From Pseudomonadota bacterium (lineage in GTDB: Bacteria > Pseudomonadota > Gammaproteobacteria > Burkholderiales > UBA9220): DNA of 52,750 nucleotides. Below, one piece after another: positions 38,496 through 47,752 of this stretch (the first letter of the stretch is position 1; each line of letters begins with the position of its first letter). The position numbers and the translations under genes are program-made. The DNA lies in assembly GCA_021845865.1 (NCBI GenBank), contig JAJZVC010000018.1:1-52750 (forward strand). The letters are read 5' to 3'. The notes beneath the pieces are model-generated. The model did not search any database, had not been told where the DNA came from, and saw nothing but the letters and a program-made list of their open reading frames with translations.

Positions 38496-39497
38496 TTAGC
38501 TACCCGTCATAAAAAAGGCCTGTTCAGCGGCGGGGGGGAGGGGGATGCCGGTGACCCTCGCCTTTTGCAGCAGCTCCCAGTAGTAGCGGTAGGTGGCCCG
38601 GTCGTGGAGCTCGCCGGCGTGCTGGATGGGGCCCCAGTCGGCCTGTTGGGCGGCGAGGAGGATGGCGGCGCCGGCCTCCACCTCGGAATGGTCCGGCTTC
38701 ATGGCATCGACGATGGGTTGGATTTGGGCCGGGTAGATGCTCCACTGGCGCAGGAAGCCGAACTCGGAGCGGGCCCGGCGGGCGTCCTGGTAAGTGGCGT
38801 AGGGGTTTTTCAAGTCCAGGGTGACGTTGTGGGCGGGAACCACGCCGTTGGCCAGGGCCGCCGCGACCACCTCGGCCTTGGCGCGGGCGATGAGGCGGTG
38901 CTCGAACTGGCCGGGGCTGCGCATGGCGCTGGCGGGAATGGCGCCGTGGTGGCCGGAGACGAAATCCATCAGGCCGAAGTCCAGCACCTGCAGCCAGGGC
39001 AGGGCGGCGATGCGGTGCACGTCCCGCAGGGCGCCGTGGGTCTCGATCAGGACGTGGATCGGGATTTCCCGCTTGACGCCGTGCTGGGCCGCCTTCTTCT
39101 GGATATAGCCGATCATCTCGGCGGCGTGGCCGTATTCGGTGGATTTGGGCAGGGTGATGTAGGCCGCGGTCTCCCCCAGGCCCGCCACCAGGATATCCAC
39201 GTCCTGCTTCCAGGCGGGGTGGGACCAGTCGTGGATGCGCACCCCCGCCATGCGGTGCTTGTTGGCGGCGGAGGCCTGGACGCGGACGATCATCTCCGCG
39301 TGCTCCTTCTCCCGCCCCGCCGGCGCGCCGTCCTCGCAGTCGCAGGTGACGTCGAAGACCGGCCCCAGCTTGTCCTGGAGTTCCAGGGCCTTGAGGATCA
39401 GCTTCTCGCTGCCGGCGAAATGCTCGCAGGCGGGAATCGCCGGGAAGGGCTTCTCGCCCTTGAACAGGGCATCGTTGGGGTGGACGGCTTGGGTCAT
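38496..39497 (-). CDS. HpcH/HpaI-CitE family CoA-ester lyase, paralogue 1
   Basis: The 333-residue TIM-barrel protein belongs to the citrate-lyase-beta/malyl-CoA lyase superfamily: DVTCDCEDGAPAGREKEHAEM, VRIHDWSH, IHVLIETHGALRDVHRIAAL and the FGLMDFVSGHHGAIP loop. It is distant from paralogues 2 and 3, with a different N-terminus, so its substrate likely differs. Malyl-, beta-methylmalyl- or citramalyl-CoA are the candidates. AAGGAGA precedes the ATG at 39497. It lies 12 bases after the hydratase gene, whose product makes or uses beta-methylmalyl-CoA, and that suggests the lyase for this step. Confidence 0.8.
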   Translation of the reverse strand: MTQAVHPNDALFKGEKPFPAIPACEHFAGSEKLILKALELQDKLGPVFDVTCDCEDGAPAGREKEHAEMIVRVQASAANKHRMAGVRIHDWSHPAWKQDVDILVAGLGETAAYITLPKSTEYGHAAEMIGYIQKKAAQHGVKREIPIHVLIETHGALRDVHRIAALPWLQVLDFGLMDFVSGHHGAIPASAMRSPGQFEHRLIARAKAEVVAAALANGVVPAHNVTLDLKNPYATYQDARRARSEFGFLRQWSIYPAQIQPIVDAMKPDHSEVEAGAAILLAAQQADWGPIQHAGELHDRATYRYYWELLQKARVTGIPLPPAAEQAFFMTGS

Positions 39498-39509
39498 GGG
39501 GTCTCCTTG

Positions 39510-40577
39510 TCAGGGGCGGCGCGGCAGCAGCACGGTGTAGTCCAGGTCCAATACCACTTCGGGCGGGTAGCGGCGCTGGCCGTTTTCCTCCGGGATGGAT
39601 GGAACGTCGGCGGCGGGGCGGTTCTTCAGGCCCAGCAGGCGCAGGCGCAGGGCGCCCAGGTCCCGGCGGCCCGGCAGCGCCCACTTTTCCAGCACCTCGC
39701 TGCGGGCGTAGAGGGTGTCGCCGGCGAAGGTGGGATGGCAGTGGCTGCCGCCGTTGATGGCGGCGATGGCGAGGACGTTTTCCAGGCCGTCGTAGGACAG
39801 GGCCCGGCACACGGAAATGACGTGCCCGCCGTACACCAGGCGCCTGCCGAAGGGGGTGGCTTCCATGGCCAGGGCGTCGAAGTGGACCTTGGCGGTGTTC
39901 TGGTAGAGGCGGGTGGCCAGGGTGTGGTCGGCCTCCTCCAGGGTCATGCCGCCGGGATGGACGATGGCCTCTCCCGGCTCGTAGTCGTCCCACAGCCAGG
40001 GGCCGCCGGTGGCGGCGGTCTCGAAGCCCCGGGCGTCGAGGCAGGGAGGGGCGGCCAGGCGCTCGGGGCCGACGCGGGCGGGCAGTTCGGGGACCACCGT
40101 TTCCGGCGCGGGGGAGGCCGGGTCCCGCTTGTGGACCATCACCCAGCGTATCCAGCCGAGCACCTCCTCGCCATTTTGGTTGAGGGCGGTGGAGCGGACC
40201 CAGACGATGCCGCTCTTGCGGTTGGAATTCTCCTTCAGGCCGATGACCGTGGACTCAGCGGACAGGGTGTCGCCGGCATGGACCGGGCGCAGGAAGCGCG
40301 CGTCGGCGTAGCCCAGGTTGGCCACGGCGTTGAGGGAGATATCGGGCACCGTCTTGCCGAAGGCGAGGTGGAACACCAGCAGGTCATCCAGGGGACGGTC
40401 CCGGTAGCCCAGGGCGTGGGCCACGGGTCTGGCGCTGTGGAGCACGTGGCGGGCGCCGGTAAGGGCGATGTAGAGGGACTGCTCTCCCTCGCCGACGGTG
40501 CGGGGGGTGCCGTGGACCAGGGTGCGGCCAAGGCTGAAATCCTCGAAGAAATTGCCGCCGGGGGTTTTGCCGCTCAT
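39510..40577 (-). CDS. mch: Mesaconyl-C1-CoA hydratase (beta-methylmalyl-CoA dehydratase), MaoC tandem hotdog
   Basis: The 355-residue protein has two MaoC hotdog domains (about 10-160 and 190-345). It fits the mesaconyl-CoA hydratase family of the 3-hydroxypropionate and ethylmalonyl-CoA pathways in length and in signatures such as NFFEDFSLGRTLVHGTPRT, FGKTVPDISLNAVANLGY, WIRWVMVHKRDP and GRRLVYGGHVISV. The enzyme interconverts beta-methylmalyl-CoA and mesaconyl-C1-CoA. GGAGGAACC precedes the ATG, which overlaps the stop of lyase paralogue 2 (ATGA). The family call rests on remembered sequence features. A mesaconyl-C4-CoA (citramalyl-CoA) hydratase is the main alternative. Confidence 0.8.
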   Translation of the reverse strand: MSGKTPGGNFFEDFSLGRTLVHGTPRTVGEGEQSLYIALTGARHVLHSARPVAHALGYRDRPLDDLLVFHLAFGKTVPDISLNAVANLGYADARFLRPVHAGDTLSAESTVIGLKENSNRKSGIVWVRSTALNQNGEEVLGWIRWVMVHKRDPASPAPETVVPELPARVGPERLAAPPCLDARGFETAATGGPWLWDDYEPGEAIVHPGGMTLEEADHTLATRLYQNTAKVHFDALAMEATPFGRRLVYGGHVISVCRALSYDGLENVLAIAAINGGSHCHPTFAGDTLYARSEVLEKWALPGRRDLGALRLRLLGLKNRPAADVPSIPEENGQRRYPPEVVLDLDYTVLLPRRP

Positions 40578-41455
40578 GGTTCCTCCGCTTCCATTTGCTC
40601 GATCATCTCATGAATCATCAGGGTGCGCTTGGCCGCCTCCACGTGCAGGCTTTCCACCAGGCGCCCGTCCACCACCGCCACGTTGCGGCCGGCGGCATTG
40701 GCTTCCGCCAGGGCGGCGATGATATGGCGGGCCATTTCCAGGCTCGCCGGGCGGGGGCTGAAGGCGTCGTTGGCGTAGGGAATCTGGAACGGGTGGATCA
40801 GGCTCTTGCCGTCGAAACCCAGATCCCGCGCCAAGCGGCAGGCATACTCGAAGGAGGGCATGTCCATCAGGTCCAGGTGGATGCCGTCGACGATGGCCGC
40901 GCCGTGGGCCCGGGCCGCCAGGAGGCAGTGGGACAGGGCGTGGAGCAGGGGGGTGCGCTCCTGGGTGATGCGGGCGTGGAGTTCGTTGGTCAGGTCGGAG
41001 GTGCCCATCACCAGGCAGGCGATGCGTTCCGAGGCGGCGGCGATTTCCTCCGCGTGGAGCACCCCCAGGGGGGTTTCGATCAGCACCATGATGGGCATGT
41101 CCGGCGCGCCCGCCGCGTCCAGGGCTTCCAGGGCGTCGAGGACATCCTGGCGGCTCTCGATCTTGGGAAAAAGGATGGCATGGGGGCCCGCCGGGGCCAC
41201 GGCCGCCAAGTCGTCGCGGCCCCAGGGCGTGGAGAGGGCGTTGACCCGCACGACGATTTCCCGGTAGCCGAAGCCTCCCCGCCGGATGGCCTCCGCCACG
41301 TTGCGGCGGGCGTCTTCCTTGCGGTCCGGCAGCACCGGGTCCTCCAGGTCGAGGATGAGGGCGTCCACCTTCAGGCCGCGGGCCTTTTCCAGGTAGCGGG
41401 GCACCGAGCCGGGGACGTAGAGCATGGAGCGGCGGGGGCGGTAGTGGCGGGCCAT
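40574..41455 (-). CDS. CitE-like CoA-ester lyase or thioesterase, paralogue 2
   Basis: The 293-residue protein has the most classical CitE form of the three: SMLYVPGSVPRYLEKARGL, DALILDLEDPVLPDRKEDAR, ILFPKIESRQDVL, PIMVLIETPLGVLHA and a KSLIHPFQI C-terminal motif. Family members include citryl-CoA and citramalyl-CoA lyases and the (S)-malyl-CoA thioesterase Mcl2. Which applies here cannot be read from sequence. It sits between the ligase and the hydratase, 16 bases and a four-base overlap away, in one transcription unit. Confidence 0.82.
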   Translation of the reverse strand: MARHYRPRRSMLYVPGSVPRYLEKARGLKVDALILDLEDPVLPDRKEDARRNVAEAIRRGGFGYREIVVRVNALSTPWGRDDLAAVAPAGPHAILFPKIESRQDVLDALEALDAAGAPDMPIMVLIETPLGVLHAEEIAAASERIACLVMGTSDLTNELHARITQERTPLLHALSHCLLAARAHGAAIVDGIHLDLMDMPSFEYACRLARDLGFDGKSLIHPFQIPYANDAFSPRPASLEMARHIIAALAEANAAGRNVAVVDGRLVESLHVEAAKRTLMIHEMIEQMEAEEP

Positions 41456-41471
41456 GGCGTTTCCCTTCCGC

Positions 41472-43097
41472 CTAAACCGTCGAGCGGGACCGGGCCAGGG
41501 ACGGCGCCAGCTGCTTGCGCATCACCTTGCCGTTCTTGGTGCGGGGGAAATCGTCCACCAGATAGACGATCTTCGGCGCCTTGTAGGCGGCCAGGTGCTC
41601 CCGGGCGTAGAGGGCCAAGTCGTCGGCGCTGACCGGGGCGCCGGGATGGAGGATGACGTAGGCCACCACCAGCACCTTGTCCTGGGACAGTTCCTCCCCG
41701 GTGGCGGCGCAGTCGGCCACGGCCGGGTGGTTCTTCATCACCCGCTCGATTTCGTGGGGGGACACCCGGTAGCCGAAGGAGTTGATGATGTCGTCCTTGC
41801 GGCCGAGGAACCAGATGTAGCCGTCCTCGTCGAACTTGGCGTAGTCGCCGGTGAGGAACCAGCGGTCCTTGAACACCTTGGCCGTTTCCTCCGGCAGGTT
41901 CCAGTACTGCATGAACAGGCCGGGGTCGTCCGCCGGGAGGCAAATCATGCCTTCCTCTCCCACGGGGACTTCCGCCAGGGTTTCCGGGTCGAGGAGGCGC
42001 ACGTCGTGGCCGGGCTGGGGGAAGCCCGCCGAACCGGGACGGATGGGGCGGTAGATGTTCTCCGACAGGTAGTAGGAGCACTCGGACATTCCCACCGCCT
42101 CGTAGATGTCGCGGCCGAAGCGGGCCCGCCACTGTTCCAGCACCTCGTCGGACAGGTGCTCGCCGGCGCTCATGCAGTGGCGCAGGGTGGGCACGTCGGC
42201 CTTGCCGGCCTGGGTTTTCTGCAGAATCTGGCGGTAGATGGTGGGCACGCCGATGAAGATGGTGGCGCCGTGCTTGGCGATGAGCCGGAGCCAGCCGGCG
42301 GCGTCGTTCTTGCCTTCGTGGACGATCACCGTTTTGCCCCGGTAGAGGGGGTCCATCAGGGCCGAGCCGAGGACGTAGGTCCAGTTGAACTTGCCCGAGT
42401 GGACGATGCGGTCCCCCGCCGGGGAAAAATCGAACCAGTACTCCGCCGCCGGCTCACGCCCGATGAGGGCGCGGTGGGCGTGGAGCACGCCCTTGGGGTA
42501 GCCGGTGGTGCCCGAGGTGTAGACCAGGTAGGCCGGGTCGTGGGACTTGGTGGGGTGGGGGGGCATCCAGCGGTCCACCTTGGCCAGTTCGTCCTCCAGG
42601 TCCACCACGTGCAGCCCGGGCACGGTGGCGAACTTTCCCTTGCCCGCCAGCAGCACGTGGCGCAGGTTGTCCAGGCCGGCCAGCTTTTCGTGGAGCCCTT
42701 CCCACGCCGCCTTGTCGGTCACCAGCACCTTGGCGCCGGAATCCCTGGCCAGGTACAGCACCTCCTCGGCGGTGAGAAGGGTGGAGGTGGGCACCGCCAC
42801 GGCGCCCCGCTTCAGAGTGCCGAAGAAGGCCGTGGGGTAGGCGAGACTGTTGGGCAGGCGGATTAGCACCCGGTCCCCCTCGTCCACCGCCATGTCCCGC
42901 AGGGCCTGGGCGAAGCGGCTGGTGCGCTCGGCCATTTCCTTGTAGGTGGCCTGGCGGGTGCCCAGAACGTCGTCCTCGACGATCATCGCCACCTGTTTTT
43001 CCAGGGGCGAACCGAGGTGGGCGTCGGTGCAGGCGACGCCGATGTTGAAGTGTTCCGGCAGGCGCCAGGTCCAGGGCTTGAAGGGAGGAAAGGACAT
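41472..43097 (-). CDS. AMP-forming acyl-CoA synthetase
   Basis: The 541-residue ANL-superfamily enzyme has the P-loop YTSGTTGYPKGVLHAHRAL, the hinge GDYAKFDEDGYIWFLGRKDD, INSFGYRVSPHEIE and the catalytic Lys in PRTKNGKVMRKQL. Overall form is that of the benzoate-CoA ligase/medium-chain branch. A substrate such as a C3-C5 or dicarboxylic acid entering the surrounding pathway is inference from context. I choose ATG 43097, with GAGGAG six bases upstream, over a longer frame to 43151. It lies 37 bases after paralogue 3. Confidence 0.87.
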   Translation of the reverse strand: MSFPPFKPWTWRLPEHFNIGVACTDAHLGSPLEKQVAMIVEDDVLGTRQATYKEMAERTSRFAQALRDMAVDEGDRVLIRLPNSLAYPTAFFGTLKRGAVAVPTSTLLTAEEVLYLARDSGAKVLVTDKAAWEGLHEKLAGLDNLRHVLLAGKGKFATVPGLHVVDLEDELAKVDRWMPPHPTKSHDPAYLVYTSGTTGYPKGVLHAHRALIGREPAAEYWFDFSPAGDRIVHSGKFNWTYVLGSALMDPLYRGKTVIVHEGKNDAAGWLRLIAKHGATIFIGVPTIYRQILQKTQAGKADVPTLRHCMSAGEHLSDEVLEQWRARFGRDIYEAVGMSECSYYLSENIYRPIRPGSAGFPQPGHDVRLLDPETLAEVPVGEEGMICLPADDPGLFMQYWNLPEETAKVFKDRWFLTGDYAKFDEDGYIWFLGRKDDIINSFGYRVSPHEIERVMKNHPAVADCAATGEELSQDKVLVVAYVILHPGAPVSADDLALYAREHLAAYKAPKIVYLVDDFPRTKNGKVMRKQLAPSLARSRSTV

Positions 43098-43134
43098 TTG
43101 AGGCTCCTCGGTTATTGTCCGGTAATGGCGGTAT

Positions 43135-44232
43135 TTAGAGAATGGCCCCATAGGGCCAGTTCTCTCTAATTACTTGTGCCGGCAGCAGTTCCAGCACCGT
43201 TAGGGCGAAGCGGGTGTCCTCTTCCCCCAGGGCGCGCAGGGCGTGGGCCCGCAGCAGCACCTGGAGGGCCTTGCCGAACATGGGGGGGTCGAGCATCTCC
43301 CCTTCGAACTTGATCGCGCCCCCCAGGAGGGCGTCCGCCTCCACCGCCGCCTTGAGGATGGCCACCGAGCGTTTTACCGCCGTGGGGGAGGGGGTGTAGG
43401 CCACCTTGCAGAGGTGGATATGGCTGGGGTGGATGACCTGCTTGCCGGTGAGGCCCATGGCCGCTTCCTCGCAGGCGTGGCGGAAGACCACGCGGGACTC
43501 CTCGTCGCCGTGCAGGTCCAGCCAGCGGCGGATGTCGTGGGGTTCGAGAAAGGTGTCGGGCATGGTGGCCTCGCCGATGAGCACTTCCACCCCGCCGATT
43601 ACCCCCTTGCCGGCAATGCGGGCCTCGAAGATGATCTGGTTGAGGAAGAACTTCAGCTCCTCGGTCCAGTTGCGCGGGGTGATCTGGATGCCCATGGCCT
43701 TGGAGAAATCGTGGATGCCGAAGACCACGTGCTTCACCGTGGAATAGGCCATCAGGTCCGGAGCGATCTTGAGGGACTTGGGGTGCTCGATGATGGGCTG
43801 GATGGCGATGCGGCCGTTGACCCCCGCCAGCCAGGCCGACAGGTCGCGGATTTCGGCGGCGCCGTAGGCCTCCCCGGCCTTGGCCAGCATCACCACGTCG
43901 ATGTGGTCCGCCAGGTCCCGCACCATCTGCAGGTCCTTTTCGTATTCCTCGGTGCGGAAGGGGTTGATGCGCACCGCCACCGTCAGGTCGTCCCGTTCCA
44001 GGCCCGGCAGCTCCTGGCGCAGCAGGTCCCGGCTGAGGGCCTTCTGGCGGCAGCCGTCCTCCAGGTCGAAGAGCAGGGTGTGGGCGCGGGTCTGGCGGGC
44101 GTGCTTCTGGAAGCGCTGGGAAGCGGCGGGAAGGTCCTCGTAGATGCCCAGGGACGGCGCGTACTTGACCGGCGGATAGTAGAGCTGGATGCCCGGCCAA
44201 TAATCCCCGAGCACGGCGGTGGAGATGGTCAT
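43135..44232 (-). CDS. HpcH/HpaI-CitE family CoA-ester lyase, paralogue 3
   Basis: The 365-residue protein is the longest of the three. It has an N-terminal extension (GIQLYYPPVKYAPSLGIYED), then the core motifs TLLFDLEDGCRQKALSRD, VRINPFRTEEYEKDL, VMLAKAGEAYGAAEI, IQPIIEHPKSLKIAP and GKQVIHPSHIHLCK. It is first in the minus-strand operon. GGAAGG lies a few bases before the ATG at 44232; an in-frame start at 44292 lacks one. Substrate unknown; an aldol cleavage of a hydroxyacyl-CoA is expected from the family. Confidence 0.8.
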   Translation of the reverse strand: MTISTAVLGDYWPGIQLYYPPVKYAPSLGIYEDLPAASQRFQKHARQTRAHTLLFDLEDGCRQKALSRDLLRQELPGLERDDLTVAVRINPFRTEEYEKDLQMVRDLADHIDVVMLAKAGEAYGAAEIRDLSAWLAGVNGRIAIQPIIEHPKSLKIAPDLMAYSTVKHVVFGIHDFSKAMGIQITPRNWTEELKFFLNQIIFEARIAGKGVIGGVEVLIGEATMPDTFLEPHDIRRWLDLHGDEESRVVFRHACEEAAMGLTGKQVIHPSHIHLCKVAYTPSPTAVKRSVAILKAAVEADALLGGAIKFEGEMLDPPMFGKALQVLLRAHALRALGEEDTRFALTVLELLPAQVIRENWPYGAIL

Positions 44233-44310
44233 GCTAGCCTTCCGAAGCGATTGTCTATCATGGGGATTAGGCGCCGCGCCGAGTTCCGGCACGCTCGTCC
44301 TGACCGCGGG

Positions 44311-44327
44311 TCATCTATAAGACATGG
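44311..44327. promoter_or_regulatory. Motif shared with the prp operon 3' region (TATAAGACAT)
   Basis: TCATCTATAAGACATGG lies in the 163-base gap between the divergent lyase paralogue 3 and acuI genes. Its decamer TATAAGACAT (44316-44325) is identical to that beside the palindrome at 27117-27128. Here the palindrome is imperfect. The location, between divergent starts, is a sensible place for an operator. Confidence 0.35.
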
Positions 44328-44395
44328 TAGGATGGCCGATAAAAATAGTAAAGAATAATTGTTTGGCGCTTTGGTTTGATTTACAGGAGACCTTC

Positions 44396-45394
44396 TTGGA
44401 GAAGAAATTCAAGGCATTACGGGTGTTTTGCGACGAGCGGGGCGTGCGCTCGGAAGTGGTGGAAATGTCCGCCGAGGAAGTGGGCGCCGGCGAGGTGCTG
44501 ATCCGCAACGCCTATTCCAGCATCAACTACAAGGACGCCCTGGCCGGCACCGGCGCGGGCAAGATCATGAAACGCTTTCCCCTGGTGGGCGGCATCGACG
44601 TGTCGGGCACGGTGGCGGCCTCCACGGACGCCCGCTTCAAGGAGGGGGATGCGGTGCTGGTCACCGGCTACGGCCTCGGGGTGGAGCAGGACGGCGGCTA
44701 CGCCGCCTATTCCCGGGTGCCGGCGGACTGGGTGGTGCCCCTCCCCGCCGGGCTGGGGCCTTTCGACGCCATGGCCCTCGGCACGGCGGGCTTTACCGCC
44801 GCCTTGTCGGTGCTGCGTTTGGAACACAATGGCCTCAAGCCGGAAAACGGCCCGGTGGTGGTCACCGGCGCCACCGGCGGCGTCGGCAGCCTGGCGGTGG
44901 ACATGCTGGCGGGGCGGGGCTACCAGGTGACCGCCCTCAGCGGCAAGGCGGCCCAGCACGGTTACCTGCGGGAACTTGGGGCGGCGGCCATCCTCGACCG
45001 CCACGGCCTGGAAATGGGCGACCGTCCCCTGGAGAAGGCCTTGTGGGCCGGAGCGGTGGACACGGTGGGGGGGCAGGTCCTGGCCTGGCTCACCCGCACC
45101 ATGCGGTACCACGGCGCCATCGCCGCTTGCGGCTTGGCAGGGGGGACGGAACTGCACGCCACGGTGATGCCCTTTATCCTGAGGGGGGTGTCGCTGCTGG
45201 GCATCGATTCGGTGATGTGCCCCATGGACCTGCGCCGGGAGGCGTGGCGGCGCCTGGCCGCCGACCTCAAGCCCCGTCACCTGGAGGAAATCGTTTCCCG
45301 GGTGGTGAGGCTGGACGAACTGCCCCAGGCCTTCGGCGACTTTCTGCGGGGGAAGGTGACGGGGCGCGTCGTGGTGCGGGTGGCGCAAGACTGA
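44396..45394 (+). CDS. acuI: Acryloyl-CoA reductase (NADPH) AcuI / YhdH family
   Basis: The 332-residue MDR-superfamily protein is of the YhdH/AcuI type, without zinc-binding cysteines. It has SSINYKDALAGTGAGKI, LVGGIDVSGTV, the NADPH loop VVVTGATGGVGSLAVDML, and the C-terminal CGLAGGTELHATVMPFILRGVSLLGIDS. AcuI reduces acryloyl-CoA to propionyl-CoA. The start is TTG 44396 with CAGGAGA six bases upstream; an in-frame ATG at 44324 gives 24 unlike residues and no ribosome site. It is divergent from the lyase operon. Confidence 0.9.
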   Translation: MEKKFKALRVFCDERGVRSEVVEMSAEEVGAGEVLIRNAYSSINYKDALAGTGAGKIMKRFPLVGGIDVSGTVAASTDARFKEGDAVLVTGYGLGVEQDGGYAAYSRVPADWVVPLPAGLGPFDAMALGTAGFTAALSVLRLEHNGLKPENGPVVVTGATGGVGSLAVDMLAGRGYQVTALSGKAAQHGYLRELGAAAILDRHGLEMGDRPLEKALWAGAVDTVGGQVLAWLTRTMRYHGAIAACGLAGGTELHATVMPFILRGVSLLGIDSVMCPMDLRREAWRRLAADLKPRHLEEIVSRVVRLDELPQAFGDFLRGKVTGRVVVRVAQD

Positions 45395-45510
45395 AATCGC
45401 GCTGGGGGGACTTGCCCGAGGGGATCGGCCCCGGCGGCCCGGCTATCCACGAGGGTCCGGCGGCGTAGGGGAAGTTGAAGGGGATGCCGAGGGCTTGGCG
45501 AAGCGCCGGG

Positions 45511-45747
45511 TCAGGCGTAGATGTCGACGATGCCGCCCTGCATGATCTGGCCCATGCGCTGGCCCTGTTCCACCAGGCGCTGGCGGCGTTCGTTGTCGAG
45601 GTCCTGCAAGGCGGCGGCCACCTCCTTCACCTTGTCGAGGGTGAAGTGCCAGGAACTTGCCCGCTCCTCGGCCAGGGCCATGCGCTCCTGTTCCTTGAGG
45701 TGGGGCTGTTTCCATTCGACGGTGGGGTTTTGGCCGACTTTGTTCAT
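45511..45747 (-). CDS. Small protein of unknown function
   Basis: I do not recognise this 78-residue protein. It is rich in charged residues and Gln (KEQERMALAEERASSWHF, LDNERRQRLVEQGQRMGQ), so it is probably helical and cytoplasmic, with no signal or membrane segment. The start ATG has AAGGA only one base upstream, too close for an ideal site. It lies 29 bases after the Atm1-type exporter gene on the same strand, so it is probably cotranscribed. It converges with acuI across 116 bases in which I see nothing else. Confidence 0.6.
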   Translation of the reverse strand: MNKVGQNPTVEWKQPHLKEQERMALAEERASSWHFTLDKVKEVAAALQDLDNERRQRLVEQGQRMGQIMQGGIVDIYA

Positions 45748-45776
45748 GTCCTTATTCTAGATGCAAAAGCGGCCCC

Positions 45777-47576
<1,800 letters not shown>

Positions 47577-47685
47577 GGGGTGGAAATGGGGGCTGTCAAA
47601 ACCATCAGTTTACCAAATCCGTCAACTTTTCCCGAGACAATAAGACCTTAGCCGAGGGCGGAAAATTATATGCCCCCCAGCATCC

Positions 47686-47714
47686 TTGAAAATGATAAAA
47701 GTGATAAATATACT
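47686..47714 (+). promoter_or_regulatory. Sigma-70 promoter for FapA paralogue 1
   Basis: TTGAAA (47686-47691), a 17-base spacer and TATACT (47709-47714) form a near-ideal sigma-70 promoter in a notably AT-rich stretch. Transcription should start near 47721, about 32 bases before the ATG. Confidence 0.75.
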
Positions 47715-47752
47715 AAAAGCATACTGGTGTCCTAGGGTATTGGGGGGCGGCT

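Noticed and set aside
38565-40613. A 682-codon plus-strand frame antisense to lyase paralogue 1 and the mesaconyl-CoA hydratase
   Set aside because: Antisense shadow without recognisable domains or ribosome site.
44324-44396. Longer acuI start adding 24 residues
   Set aside because: The added residues do not resemble the family, and the TTG at 44396 has a well-spaced CAGGAGA.
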